A stretch of 58,277 nucleotides of DNA from a virus (IMGVR_UViG_3300037493_003821:1-58277); one strand, 5' to 3'; positions 20,091-28,308 are shown, counted from the stretch's first letter. The notes: generated by a model not told the origin, from the sequence alone. A program made the numbers and translations.

Positions 20091-21388
20091 GCGACAAGAC
20101 CTACCTTCCCGACATCCACCGGATGCTCCCGCAATCCGAGGAAGCCGAAAAAGGGGTGCTATCGTGCTTGGTTCTATCGCCAAACGAGGTAGGCGCGATA
20201 TGCAGCAAAATGGGCATTGACGCGAAGCATTTCCTGATTCCCTCTCACTCCCTGCTGTTCAGAGCGGCAACTGCGCTATGGAAAGCTGGAAAACCACTAG
20301 ACTTCATCACCCTAACTCAATTCCTCCGCGACAAGGGTAAGCTGGATCAAGCGGGTGGGGCTGCTGCCGTATCTTCCCTGTTCACGTTCCTGCCGACTGC
20401 CGCTAACGCTGAATACTATCTCGGATTACTCACAGAAAAGGCGATTGCCCGCGCTTTGATTCATCTCGGCACAAAGTATGCCTCTAAAGCGTATGACGAG
20501 CAGGGTGGGGTTAATGCGCTCGCCGCTGAACTGCACAGGGAAGTCTGTGAACTGCTAGGACAGGGCAGGATCAAGGATCAGCCGATAAAGGAAGTGCTGA
20601 AAGAGATTTTGCAGGAGATAGCCAGCGGAAAGGAGGACGAATCGAATCTACCAACCTACATCCCGGCACTCGATCAGAACCTAAAGCTCTATCGCTCTGA
20701 CTTTGTAGCTATCAAGGGTGGAACGGGATCGGGTAAATCCTCTCTAGGGTCACAGATTATCGTTGAGACGGCTATCAGGGGTAGCAATAACCTGTTTTTC
20801 CCGTTGGAGATGAGCGCGAAGCAATGCCTTAAACGGGCGATCGCGGGCATCAGCGGTCACAACATGGAGGCTGCGCGGTTTCAGATGAAGGTTGCGCTTA
20901 GGACAGGCGATATGTCAGGGACGCAGGAGATGCAGAGGGATGTAGCTAATGCCGTGCAACAGCTTATATCGAGCAACCTGCGTATGCCGAAGTCGTGCCG
21001 CACACTCAACTCGATTATCGGGGAGTGCCGTAGCGCGAATGCAGAGAAGCAGCTTGATTTTGTCCTGATAGACTACATCCAGTTGCTTCATATCGAGGGC
21101 ACATTCTCATCCCGCCAACTCTCCATCGGTCACGCGACTCAGACGTTGAAGCGGCTGGCCGATGAACTCAAGTGCATCATCATCACCCCGTCTCAGGTGA
21201 ACAAGGATGGAGTCAGCAGGGAAGCAGCGGACATCGAGAACGACGCAAACAGTGTAATCGCCATTGACTACAACAAGGATGACGGGGAGCGCAAGATACG
21301 CATAGACAAGCAGCGCGAGGGTGCATCGGGTATCGAGATACCGCTGGAATGGAATGGGCCTTTAACCAAGTTTGAGCCTATAAAATAA
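20087..21388 (+). CDS. dnaB: Replicative DNA helicase, DnaB family, 433 aa
   Basis: The N-terminal helical domain (PQSEEAEKGVLSCLVLSPNEV) and the RecA-like domain are both present. Walker A is GGTGSGKSS at residues 211-219; Walker B lies in FVLIDYIQLL near residue 330; the region FPLEMSAKQCLKR matches the conserved FSLEM motif. It would unwind the replication fork. No primase or polymerase was recognised in the genome, so the host replisome is presumably recruited to it. Confidence 0.92.
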   Translation: MSDKTYLPDIHRMLPQSEEAEKGVLSCLVLSPNEVGAICSKMGIDAKHFLIPSHSLLFRAATALWKAGKPLDFITLTQFLRDKGKLDQAGGAAAVSSLFTFLPTAANAEYYLGLLTEKAIARALIHLGTKYASKAYDEQGGVNALAAELHREVCELLGQGRIKDQPIKEVLKEILQEIASGKEDESNLPTYIPALDQNLKLYRSDFVAIKGGTGSGKSSLGSQIIVETAIRGSNNLFFPLEMSAKQCLKRAIAGISGHNMEAARFQMKVALRTGDMSGTQEMQRDVANAVQQLISSNLRMPKSCRTLNSIIGECRSANAEKQLDFVLIDYIQLLHIEGTFSSRQLSIGHATQTLKRLADELKCIIITPSQVNKDGVSREAADIENDANSVIAIDYNKDDGERKIRIDKQREGASGIEIPLEWNGPLTKFEPIK

Positions 21389-21651
21389 TGAACACATACA
21401 TCATAGATTGGGGCGCGGGAGCCGATGGCGGAAGATACGCGCTGATCCAAGCAAAAACGATAAAACAGGCAATAGTGGATGCCGATCAAGTCGGCTGGCC
21501 TTTCACGATTGCGGAACTCAAGATTCCGGTGGGCTTAGGAATCCGCTACATGGAAATAGATAAACCCCGTGATCGCTATTCTGGTGCGAAGCTGTCAGAC
21601 ATCAAAATGCAGGATGCCGACTCTTGGATCAAAGACAAGCCGACAGCATGA
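21388..21651 (+). CDS. Hypothetical protein, 87 aa
   Basis: A small mixed alpha/beta protein (YIIDWGAGADGGRYALIQAKTIKQAIVDAD). Its start overlaps the helicase stop by one base, and its stop overlaps the next start. No family is recognised. Confidence 0.6.
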   Translation: MNTYIIDWGAGADGGRYALIQAKTIKQAIVDADQVGWPFTIAELKIPVGLGIRYMEIDKPRDRYSGAKLSDIKMQDADSWIKDKPTA

Positions 21652-21809
21652 AAAGGAATTGGACGGAAATAATCTGCGATGGATGCGGTTGCGCTGAACA
21701 CTTTTCGCCTTCATGCTGGAAGCAATGCGCCCGCGAAATCGGATGGATAATAACCGCAAAAGGAAACCACTACTGCTCTAAGAAGTGTAAGAAACTTCCC
21801 CAAAAATGA
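21648..21809 (+). CDS. Small cysteine-rich zinc-finger protein, 53 aa
   Basis: It starts at the ATGA overlap at 21648. Cysteines are arranged CDGCGC, CWKQC and CSKKCKK, which looks like one treble-clef or ribbon zinc site. Function unknown; it precedes a DNA methylase gene with a four-base overlap. Confidence 0.6.
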   Translation: MKRNWTEIICDGCGCAEHFSPSCWKQCAREIGWIITAKGNHYCSKKCKKLPQK

Positions 21810-22345
21810 ACATCAAGTTTTCAAGAGAATGGGAAATGCCGTCGCATGATACACTGAGTATTCATCCGATTACGTGCTTTGCGATGCGCTACTTGCACGG
21901 TAGCGGGGTTTCCGTTGATCCGTTTGCTCGCAACTCTAGGCTGGCGACATACAGAAACGACTTGAACCCTGATACTGCGGCTGAGTATCACATGGATGCT
22001 TTAGAGTTTCTGTCCATGTTGGATGGGCGCGGCGTTAAGGCTGATGTAGTTATTTTTGATCCGCCTTATAGCTCAAGGCAAGTCGCGGAATGCTACGCGC
22101 AGGTTGGCAGGAAAACCACGCAAGAGGATACACAAGGCAAAAGCTGGAAGGATTGGAAGGCGGCTATCGTTCCTATCTGTGCAGATGGTGCGGTTGTGCT
22201 TTCATTCGGTTGGAACACTAACGGGATGGGCAAGAAGCTGGGCTTTGAGATAATCGAGATAATGAATGTTGCACATGGCGGGGTGCATAACGACACTATC
22301 TGCGTTGCGGAACGGATGCTGCCGAAAGAACAGATACTTCTATGA
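21806..22345 (+). CDS. Adenine-type DNA methyltransferase-like protein, 179 aa
   Basis: DPPY at residues 85-88 (VVIFDPPYSS) is the catalytic motif IV of N6-adenine/N4-cytosine methyltransferases. SVDPFARNS near residue 37 resembles the SAM-binding motif of the class in which DPF replaces the Gly-rich loop. At 179 residues there is no target-recognition domain, so specificity is not predictable. It may protect phage DNA from host nucleases, alongside the 7-deazaguanine genes downstream. Confidence 0.75.
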   Translation: MNIKFSREWEMPSHDTLSIHPITCFAMRYLHGSGVSVDPFARNSRLATYRNDLNPDTAAEYHMDALEFLSMLDGRGVKADVVIFDPPYSSRQVAECYAQVGRKTTQEDTQGKSWKDWKAAIVPICADGAVVLSFGWNTNGMGKKLGFEIIEIMNVAHGGVHNDTICVAERMLPKEQILL

Positions 22346-22719
22346 ACCCGCACACGATTAAACGCTTATTCCCAAACGCCTCTGCATCACTGATACAAGC
22401 CAACCTACAAGACTATGGACAAGCTCACACTGAAAATCCCCGGACGACTGCCAAGCCTAAATGCTCTATTGGGAATGAATCACTGGAGAAGGGCAAAGGA
22501 GAAAAAGCGGTATCTGGAAGAGTTCATTTCTGCATTATTTCTGTCAGAAAACGCCTTATCGATCCCGATAATCTTGTGCCGAAGTTCTACATTGACGCTT
22601 GCCGACGCTTGCGCCTTGTTGCGGGAGATGAGCACGACAAAATCACGCTCGAAACCGCGCAAAGGAAAGCGGCGAAAGGCGAAGCGGAATACACTGAAAT
22701 AACCATAACATATCCATGA
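22342..22719 (+). CDS. RusA-like protein (C-terminal half motif), 125 aa
   Basis: The second half reads RKRLIDPDNLVPKFYIDACRRLRLVAGDEHDKI, matching the catalytic RusA Holliday-junction resolvase motif DxDNL..K...DA..GL..DD. The N-terminus (TIKRLFPNASASLIQANL) is not RusA-like, but I have seen similar short openings in other phage proteins of this kind. It overlaps the upstream methylase and downstream QueD genes by four bases, which supports it as the real gene. A second frame nested in it carries the N-terminal RusA motif (see 22415). Confidence 0.65.
   Translation: MNPHTIKRLFPNASASLIQANLQDYGQAHTENPRTTAKPKCSIGNESLEKGKGEKAVSGRVHFCIISVRKRLIDPDNLVPKFYIDACRRLRLVAGDEHDKITLETAQRKAAKGEAEYTEITITYP
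22415..22702 (+). CDS. Overlapping ORF with RusA N-terminal motif, 95 aa
   Basis: This frame lies wholly inside the previous gene in another phase. Its first 40 residues (LKIPGRLPSLNALLG then NHWRRAKEKKRYLEEF) match the N-terminal strand-turn-helix of RusA resolvases; the rest is low-complexity basic sequence that looks like a shadow of the other frame. The two frames together would make one RusA. A run AAAAAG at 22502-22507 could allow a -1 shift from this frame into the other. It may be overprinted, frameshifted or a decayed remnant. Confidence 0.45.
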   Translation: MDKLTLKIPGRLPSLNALLGMNHWRRAKEKKRYLEEFISALFLSENALSIPIILCRSSTLTLADACALLREMSTTKSRSKPRKGKRRKAKRNTLK

Positions 22720-23069
22720 AATACACTATAACCAAATCATTCCGCTTTGAAGCGGCTCACTCACTCCCGCATCTGCCGGAAACTCATCAATGTCACCGAT
22801 GCCACGGGCACAGCTACGAAGTCATTATCGGAGTAACCGGGGCGATTGTGAATGAGTGGGTGCAGGATTATGCCGATATATCTGGCATGGTTAAGCCTCT
22901 GATTGACTCGCTCGACCATCGCAACATCAACGACATCCTGCCGTGCGCTACGACGGCGGAAAATCTCGCTTTGTGGCTATGGGAAAAGCTCAAGCCCGTT
23001 CTGCCTCTGTTATCGCTCATCGAAGTAAGGGAAACGCCAACATCCAATGTCATTCTGACCAATGAATAA
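22716..23069 (+). CDS. queD: 6-carboxy-tetrahydropterin synthase, 117 aa
   Basis: H15 (FEAAH), H30 and H32 (CHGHSY) form the zinc site and C26 (HQC) is in the place of the catalytic cysteine. LDHRNIND and TAENLALWLWEKL are further family motifs. It converts dihydroneopterin triphosphate to 6-carboxytetrahydropterin, an early step to preQ0. It sits in a queD-queC-dpdA-like run with overlapping ends. No QueE or GTP cyclohydrolase was seen, so those steps must come from the host. Confidence 0.9.
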   Translation: MKYTITKSFRFEAAHSLPHLPETHQCHRCHGHSYEVIIGVTGAIVNEWVQDYADISGMVKPLIDSLDHRNINDILPCATTAENLALWLWEKLKPVLPLLSLIEVRETPTSNVILTNE

Positions 23070-23688
23070 TCATCAACCGAGAACGCCAGATAGATACATT
23101 CACCTGTTCAGTGGTGGGTTGGATTCCACCGTTTTGCTCTACGACATCATTGCTCGCGGAGATACGGTGGAGTGCCTGCTATTCAACTACAACCAGCGGC
23201 ACGCCAAGGAACTCGACTTCGCACAGGCTACTTGCGTTAAGCTAGGCGTGAAATACAGCGTGCTTAGACTTCCGCATCAGCTATTCACGCGATCCGCGCT
23301 TGCCGGACGCGCATTGAAGGTGGATGAACTCAGCGGAAGCTCAACGGTTGTCCCTAACCGCAATATGGTCTTTATCAGCATGGCGACAAGCTATGCGCTA
23401 TCCACTGGCGCGAATATGGTATCGTGGGCCGTCAATTCAGACGATTCCAAGGTTTATCCAGACTGCCGCCTTGCGTTCTATAATCAGATACGGTTCGCAA
23501 TCGAGAAGTGCGATAATACCTTAGTCCTGCTACGCGCACCATTTTTGTCGAAAACTAAAGCGGAAGTTGTCGCTTTAGGTAAAACCCTTGGCGTGCCATT
23601 CGATGAAACGTGGTCGTGCTACGCCGGAAACGACACGCCTTGCGGTGAGTGCGGGGCGTGTAAGGTAAGAGAAACCGCAATGCTATGA
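23062..23688 (+). CDS. queC: 7-cyano-7-deazaguanine (preQ0) synthase, 208 aa
   Basis: The ATP-binding loop SGGLDS is at residues 17-22. The C-terminus has the zinc-binding cysteines CYAGNDTPCGECGAC. The enzyme makes preQ0 from 7-carboxy-7-deazaguanine, ammonia and ATP. It overlaps QueD by eight bases and the next gene by four. The product is the base that a DpdA-type transglycosylase would place in phage DNA. Confidence 0.92.
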   Translation: MNNHQPRTPDRYIHLFSGGLDSTVLLYDIIARGDTVECLLFNYNQRHAKELDFAQATCVKLGVKYSVLRLPHQLFTRSALAGRALKVDELSGSSTVVPNRNMVFISMATSYALSTGANMVSWAVNSDDSKVYPDCRLAFYNQIRFAIEKCDNTLVLLRAPFLSKTKAEVVALGKTLGVPFDETWSCYAGNDTPCGECGACKVRETAML

Positions 23689-24320
23689 TCGTGATGCCTG
23701 CGGACAACAACAATATGTATTGTGGATTTCTCGCCGGGAAATACGAGGGGCGTATTGCGTGGTTGATGACCGCTCATCGCAAGTGGAAAAATCCTAAGTG
23801 GTGGATGGATTGGGCGTTAGATAACGGGGCGTTTCCGGCATGGGAAAACAAGACGCCTTTTGATTTCGATAAGTTCTATTCGACACTTGAAGAATCCCGA
23901 AGGGTTAAGCGTCCGCGATGGGTTGTCGTGCCTGACTGCGTAGCGAATAGAGCGGAAACGCTAAGGCTATGGGGCGAACACGCATCAAGGGTCGCCGAGT
24001 ATGGATACCCGTTGGCTTTCGTAGCGCAAGACGGCATGACTCCTGACGATATACCGAGCAATGCCGATGTCGTGTTTATTGGCGGGACAACGCATTGGAA
24101 GTGGACTAACTTAAAAGCCTTCACATCCTCATTTCCGAGAATCCACGTTGGCAGGGTTGGCAGCGAAAGGATGCTCTGGATGGCGCATGAAGCTGGCGCG
24201 GAGTCCTGCGATTCTAGCGGCTGGTTCCGAGAAGGCGATAATCTCAACAGGGTTGGCGGGCTGGTCAATTATCTGGAAGAATCTACAAATGGAAAAAGGC
24301 AGCAACTACTACAACTATGA
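23685..24320 (+). CDS. DpdA-like DNA-guanine transglycosylase, 211 aa
   Basis: The protein resembles the short phage DpdA-type relatives of tRNA-guanine transglycosylase: an early WALDNGAF motif with candidate catalytic Asp, RWVVVPDCVANRAETLRLW, LAFVAQDGMTPDDIP, FIGGTTHWKW and HVGRVGSERMLWMAHEAGAESCDSSGW, following the strand order of a TIM barrel. Such enzymes exchange guanine in DNA for a 7-deazaguanine. Its place directly after queD and queC supports this. It is shorter than bacterial DpdA. Confidence 0.78.
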   Translation: MIVMPADNNNMYCGFLAGKYEGRIAWLMTAHRKWKNPKWWMDWALDNGAFPAWENKTPFDFDKFYSTLEESRRVKRPRWVVVPDCVANRAETLRLWGEHASRVAEYGYPLAFVAQDGMTPDDIPSNADVVFIGGTTHWKWTNLKAFTSSFPRIHVGRVGSERMLWMAHEAGAESCDSSGWFREGDNLNRVGGLVNYLEESTNGKRQQLLQL

Positions 24321-24541
24321 ACGAACTATTCACCCTACCCCCGTCACAGCCTTCACCCCTGCAATCCGCTCGACGCGCATTAGCTGATGCTGAACGCGAT
24401 TACGCTGCCGAGCGCGAACGCTGGAAAGAAAACTCGGTTGAACTTGAGCCGTATCGTCGCGCTGTGAACCGATACTCAGAACTCGTTAAAGCCGAAGAAC
24501 TTAAAGAACTTAATAACCGCGCTGTGCATTCAGCACTTTGA
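24317..24541 (+). CDS. Hypothetical protein, 74 aa
   Basis: A hydrophilic, probably coiled-coil protein (SARRALADAERDYAAERERWKEN). It overlaps the DpdA-like gene by four bases. No family is recognised. Confidence 0.55.
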   Translation: MNELFTLPPSQPSPLQSARRALADAERDYAAERERWKENSVELEPYRRAVNRYSELVKAEELKELNNRAVHSAL

Positions 24542-24619
24542 TTGAATTGAGTCTGGGTAAAGAAACAAATCGATCAAACACTTGCATCCTAACGGGTGGG
24601 TGGCGCGACCTCTTTTTAC

Positions 24620-24922
24620 ATGAAAAAGCCAAAGCAGGAGGGTGATTTCGTAGCACAGTTCAACGCCTCAAAGCCTAAGCTCTCCGATTTCCTTAGAAAG
24701 CATGACGTATGCACCTACTACTCGAAAAACTGGACAATCGGTAACCCGTGGATCGCGTGGTTCAATCACCCCGCATCCGATCCAGAGCATCGCAGCTTCG
24801 TGCAACTTGTGGACAGATACAGCATGGAAGCGTGCGCCCGGCGCAACCTGTGCGCCACTGGCAGGGATAAGGAGGATGCTTGCAGGAATCTAGCGAGGAT
24901 CAACGGGCTGACATTCCCGTAA
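24620..24922 (+). CDS. Hypothetical protein, 100 aa
   Basis: I place the start at ATG 24620 (KKPKQEGDFVAQFNASKPK). The protein contains WIAWFNHPASDPEHRSF and a Cys-containing helix (CARRNLCATGRDKEDACRNLARING). No family is recognised. It overlaps the following TTG-started gene. Confidence 0.55.
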   Translation: MKKPKQEGDFVAQFNASKPKLSDFLRKHDVCTYYSKNWTIGNPWIAWFNHPASDPEHRSFVQLVDRYSMEACARRNLCATGRDKEDACRNLARINGLTFP

Positions 24923-25143
24923 TCCGCATCTACGGCAACGGGCTGTTCTTCGTCCACTCGACTAACAGCGGGAAGGACTATCTCGTTGATCTGTCTGATC
25001 CAGAGTGGCCGGACGGTCAGTGCGATTGCGCCCATTTCCGCTATGTGCTGTATCCGCTGATCGTGCGCGGGCTGCCCCCGGCGAACAAGGCTTGCAAGCA
25101 TATTGAAGCTGTGATTGAATCGGGTCTATGGAAAAAGACATAA
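24880..25143 (+). CDS. SWIM zinc-finger-like protein, 87 aa
   Basis: CDCAHFR followed by ACKHI gives the CxCx(n)CxH pattern of SWIM zinc fingers, which bind DNA or proteins. The middle (YLVDLSDPEWPDGQCDC) fits the usual SWIM lead-in. The start is TTG at 24880, preceded by the strong Shine-Dalgarno site AAGGAGG at 24869-24875. It overlaps the gene before and the gene after. Confidence 0.65.
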   Translation: MQESSEDQRADIPVIRIYGNGLFFVHSTNSGKDYLVDLSDPEWPDGQCDCAHFRYVLYPLIVRGLPPANKACKHIEAVIESGLWKKT

Positions 25144-25652
25144 CTCCTTCGCCTGTCCCCGCCAGATCGGAATACTCGGATGAGCAGAAAGACGCGCTCA
25201 AGGTCTTGGTGATTGAGATCGGAGTTACGGCTACCAGCAACCGTCTCAAGATTCCCCGCACTACCCTGCAATCGTGGGTGGATCGTTACGGCTGGCTCAA
25301 GGACATCCCGAAGCACCTGTTGCCGAAGCGTCGGCGGAACAAGATGCCGATGAAGCCGAGTGACGCGCTGGTGCAGGAGTTCAAGGAACTGGATGGAGAT
25401 TCGCGGATCAACTTGGCGCGAGGACTGAACAAGGGTGCGCGAGCAATCGGGAAAATGAATGGAACGGAAGTCGTGGAAAAAGCAACCGAAGTTAAATCCG
25501 TGGTGCAGAGCATCGCCCTTACCCATGCTTGGGATTCCACTCGTCCAGTGAATAAGGTGTCGCTCTCGATCACGGGTAACGGCAAGGCGATTGAGGGTGC
25601 GATAGATGCGGAGTGGAGCGAGATCGGAGAGTCGAATCTGTTGGAGGATTAA
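25128..25652 (+). CDS. HTH protein, candidate terminase small subunit, 174 aa
   Basis: Residues of about 30-58 (LVIEIGVTATSNRLKIPRTTLQSWVDRYGW) form a helix-turn-helix like those of phage terminase small subunits and transposase-type DNA-binding domains. A basic stretch (PKRRRNK) and helical middle follow. It is the last gene of the rightward early operon. The large terminase is far away at 36918-38792, so packaging is only one option; a regulator is another. Confidence 0.5.
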   Translation: MEKDITPSPVPARSEYSDEQKDALKVLVIEIGVTATSNRLKIPRTTLQSWVDRYGWLKDIPKHLLPKRRRNKMPMKPSDALVQEFKELDGDSRINLARGLNKGARAIGKMNGTEVVEKATEVKSVVQSIALTHAWDSTRPVNKVSLSITGNGKAIEGAIDAEWSEIGESNLLED

Positions 25653-25659
25653 ACGGGAA

Positions 25660-25693
25660 TCGCCCCGCCCATGTCGAGACACAGACGGGGCGA
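25660..25693. terminator. Hairpin between convergent operons
   Basis: TCGCCCCG at 25660-25667 pairs with CGGGGCGA at 25686-25693 (8 bp, 18-base loop) between the end of the rightward operon and the end of the leftward array. There is no clear T-run on either side, so it may block transcription from both directions only weakly or act with Rho. Confidence 0.45.
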
Positions 25694-25716
25694 CTATCCA
25701 TCACCACAATGAAAGG

Positions 25717-25941
25717 TTAAGGTCTGTAAGGAATCATCTCTTTCGGGACATATCCGCCAGCACTTCTAAAGGCTCGCAATGCGCCGTCAATCCACAAACT
25801 ATTTCTTTTCCACTTCCTCCCCGCCAGTTGATAGGTTCGCCAGTTGCTTAATGCCCGATCCCAAGGGATTCCAAGCTCGTATGCGCGAACTCCGGCAACA
25901 CGGTATCCACTGTCGGCATATACGCGCCCGATTATCTTCAT
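25717..25941 (-). CDS. Hypothetical protein, 74 aa
   Basis: The last gene of the leftward array. Small basic protein (VYADSGYRVAGVRAYELGIPWDRALSNW; AGRKWKRNSLWID). Its start overlaps the stop of the upstream gene. Unknown function. Confidence 0.55.
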   Translation of the reverse strand: MKIIGRVYADSGYRVAGVRAYELGIPWDRALSNWRTYQLAGRKWKRNSLWIDGALRAFRSAGGYVPKEMIPYRP

Positions 25942-26087
25942 AGCTCAACCTCCTGCTCTGCTGGTTGCGCGGGTTTTGGCTGCTCGGTTGTCGGGTTGTC
26001 GTTCTCCCCGCCACGCTGTTCAAGTTCTCGTCGGATAGCCTCGGCACGGGCGCGGTTGGTGTCGAGAATGAAGTGTAGCAGGTTCAT
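25938..26087 (-). CDS. Hypothetical protein, 49 aa
   Basis: Start at 26087 because it overlaps the previous stop by four bases. The N-terminus is an amphipathic helix (LLHFILDTNRARAEAIRREL), the C-terminus is Pro/Gln/Glu-rich. Unknown function. Confidence 0.5.
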   Translation of the reverse strand: MNLLHFILDTNRARAEAIRRELEQRGGENDNPTTEQPKPAQPAEQEVEL

Positions 26088-26299
26088 GGCTTCACCTCCC
26101 CACCTATGCCTCGCGCTATTGTTGCGGCTGCGATGTCTCGGTTTGTTACCGTCTGCCCCATAAAGGTATGGGTTGCAACATATCGGATTGAAACGATCTC
26201 CCCTGCCAGATTCCGGGTTGTCAGCATATCGGTCACGGTGCATTCGGTTGCGTGCTTGCCTATCGGCGTGAACTTTGTGCCTATTGGATAATGGTTCAT
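26084..26299 (-). CDS. Hypothetical beta-rich protein, 71 aa
   Basis: The sequence (YPIGTKFTPIGKHATECTVTDML then IRYVATHTFMGQTVTNRD) looks like a small beta barrel. It overlaps both neighbours by four bases. I know similar short phage proteins but no function. Confidence 0.6.
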   Translation of the reverse strand: MNHYPIGTKFTPIGKHATECTVTDMLTTRNLAGEIVSIRYVATHTFMGQTVTNRDIAAATIARGIGGEVKP

Positions 26300-26997
26300 G
26301 CCGCTACCTCCTGTAAAGCTGCTACGGTGTTCTGCAATTCCTCGACTAACGCGCCAATCGGGGCTGCAACTCTTACCCTGCGCCCCATTTCCACGGCTAC
26401 GCTGTAAGGGTGGATAGCAACGCCTACGGGATGCCCGATTGCGCGCTTCCTGCTCCCCGCCTTAGGCTTTTTACGGGTAATCGGTGGTGGTAGTGCCTGT
26501 CCCCGCCTTTCGTCTCCTAGCATCCCGTCTGTGAGTCCCGCAATGAATTGCCGTTTCACGTTTGCTTCTACTCCCGGTGTCTTGGCGAACTCCTGCCATA
26601 GTCGGGCGAAACTTTTGCCGATGGATTCCGCGAGTCGGCGCAAGCCGGGCATCGCGGATCGGGGTGAGGCTATGCGGACTTCCAACTTTACCCCTGCATA
26701 ACGGAAGCTCCCCGCCAATCCTAGTTGGCTTTCAAACGCCCACTTGATTGCTGAGGCTATATCCCCATCAGCATCGGGTAACTCGATCAGCGGGTGCGCT
26801 TCTCCAAGATTGCACCGGGGAAAGGTGAAGCCGGAAAAGATGTCGCCGGATGCTTCGGGTTCCGTTGTGAAGTCGTAACGGGTGCAAAGCTTGGCGAGTT
26901 TCACCTTTGCGCTTTCTCGCTCTCCATCGGTTCCGCGCTCGGCTAGTGCCGTTAGCTTCGCGTGGAGTGTCCAGGCTTTTGGGGTTGCGGGGTTCAT
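26296..26997 (-). CDS. DUF2786-like phage protein, 233 aa
   Basis: The N-terminal segment LHAKLTALAERGTDGERESAKVKLAKLCTRYD matches the DUF2786 pattern (repeated short helices with Glu and Ala before a short linker). The middle and the C-terminal basic part (RKKPKAGSRKRAIG) follow the order seen in phage members. Function is unknown. It overlaps both neighbours by four bases. Confidence 0.6.
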   Translation of the reverse strand: MNPATPKAWTLHAKLTALAERGTDGERESAKVKLAKLCTRYDFTTEPEASGDIFSGFTFPRCNLGEAHPLIELPDADGDIASAIKWAFESQLGLAGSFRYAGVKLEVRIASPRSAMPGLRRLAESIGKSFARLWQEFAKTPGVEANVKRQFIAGLTDGMLGDERRGQALPPPITRKKPKAGSRKRAIGHPVGVAIHPYSVAVEMGRRVRVAAPIGALVEELQNTVAALQEVAA

Positions 26998-27407
26998 GGT
27001 CTTGCCTCCTGTATCGTCTGAGCATCATCCGGGAATAGCCGCGCAAGGGTTACGGGTTCCCAGCGTCCGCCCCTGCTTTCGTGTAGCCTGTCGTGCAACC
27101 ATTGGTGACGCTCCTTGATCGTTAGCGTTCGCCCTTCGCGGAAGTCATTCACGAATGCCCCCGCCGCTTCTTTGACGTATAAGCCGATGTCGCATTTCTG
27201 CGCTTCCGGGCTGAGTCGTTCAAGTAAATCGGTGAAGTGCTGGCGCGGTGTGGTTTTCGGTCTGTCCCTCACGTCCTGAGCGTGTCGGCGGGCCTTGTCT
27301 GCTAGGTCCTGCGCTGCGGTTTCCCTGTTACGCTGATCTGTGTATCGTATGCCGTCGCGTATTTCGCGGGCTAGGGTGTCGGCTTGTCGGGTTTGTGCGG
27401 TGATCAT
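26994..27407 (-). CDS. Hypothetical helical protein, 137 aa
   Basis: Start at 27407 (ITAQTRQADTLAREIRDG), which overlaps the upstream stop; a longer frame to 27446 is less likely. Mostly charged helix (DLADKARRHAQDVRDRPK). Unknown function. Confidence 0.55.
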   Translation of the reverse strand: MITAQTRQADTLAREIRDGIRYTDQRNRETAAQDLADKARRHAQDVRDRPKTTPRQHFTDLLERLSPEAQKCDIGLYVKEAAGAFVNDFREGRTLTIKERHQWLHDRLHESRGGRWEPVTLARLFPDDAQTIQEARP

Positions 27408-27982
27408 TTGGTCGCTCCTTTCAAAGCTGTGCGGGCTGCTTCCCAAGCTACGTGGATCGCGCTTCCCTTGTGCTCCGGTAGTATTTCGGGCGGGAAATCG
27501 TATTTGGTGAACTCAACTTGACGGCAAAAATTTTCGAGCGCATCCCGCAACGCCTTGATCTCTGCTTCCGGATCGGTCATCCCGGCGCAAGCGTTCACGC
27601 ACGCGCAGATGCGGGCGGCGTTTGCGTATTCGCTCTCCCCGCCTGGCATCTGCTCAAGTTTCGCAACGCATAGGCTGCGCTTGTCGAGTATCCGCCAACT
27701 CTTAAAAGTGCGCGGGCCATCGGAATTATAGCAACGCCACGGTTCCGGTGAATGCTCCGGCGTGTGCGAAGGTGAAGCGGGCGCGGTGTCCCCGCCAACG
27801 GCGCGATCTGTTGTGGCGTCTCCCGTGATCTGCTGATAGCTTTTCTGTGTTGGCTCCTCGATGATCTCGCCGTCGAGACCTAGCTGCCGCGCTTCCCTGC
27901 TGTCTGCTTCGGCGGCGGCGCGTGTTGTCGCGGTGCTATATGGCGGCATTCCCGCCTTGCTGGTTATGGTGTAGGTTGTCAT
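27404..27982 (-). CDS. Hypothetical protein, 192 aa
   Basis: The N-terminal part (TTYTITSKAGMPPYSTATTRAAA) is Thr-rich. The middle has HSPEPWRCYNS and YANAARICACVNACAGM, a pattern I know from uncharacterised phage proteins with a Cys-containing helix, then an acidic helix (AEIKALRDALENFCRQ). It is preceded by a 107-base leader that is A/C-rich near the start. Confidence 0.6.
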   Translation of the reverse strand: MTTYTITSKAGMPPYSTATTRAAAEADSREARQLGLDGEIIEEPTQKSYQQITGDATTDRAVGGDTAPASPSHTPEHSPEPWRCYNSDGPRTFKSWRILDKRSLCVAKLEQMPGGESEYANAARICACVNACAGMTDPEAEIKALRDALENFCRQVEFTKYDFPPEILPEHKGSAIHVAWEAARTALKGATK

Positions 27983-28089
27983 TTTGTGGTGATGTGGTGT
28001 TGTTGGTTGTTTAGTGCTGGGGTGAAAGGGTTTTGTGGTAGGTGTTCGGTGCTAGTTGTGCGGTCGGTGCGTCGGTGCTGGGTGCGCGT

Positions 28090-28308
28090 TCATCGTGTAG
28101 CCTCTTGTGCCTTTTTCTCTAGTGCGTCGGCAATCCTGTTGCGCATCTCGCGGCGTTTGCGGGTGTAGCGTTCGGGGGTTCCGCGCATTACTCCGTAGCT
28201 GTAAGCAAGCCCCGCCTGCGTTATCAGCTCAAAGGTGGAAACGTGGTTCACGTCGTCGTAATTGCATCGGAAAATTACGGCAAGGTTGTGCAGGTCGTGT
28301 GATTTCAT
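28090..28308 (-). CDS. Hypothetical protein, 72 aa
   Basis: A mixed N-terminal part (NLAVIFRCNYDDVNH) and a basic C-terminal helix (YTRKRREMRNRIADALEKKAQ). The 26-base leader 28309-28334 contains no G in the mRNA sense and no Shine-Dalgarno site. Confidence 0.55.
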   Translation of the reverse strand: MKSHDLHNLAVIFRCNYDDVNHVSTFELITQAGLAYSYGVMRGTPERYTRKRREMRNRIADALEKKAQEATR

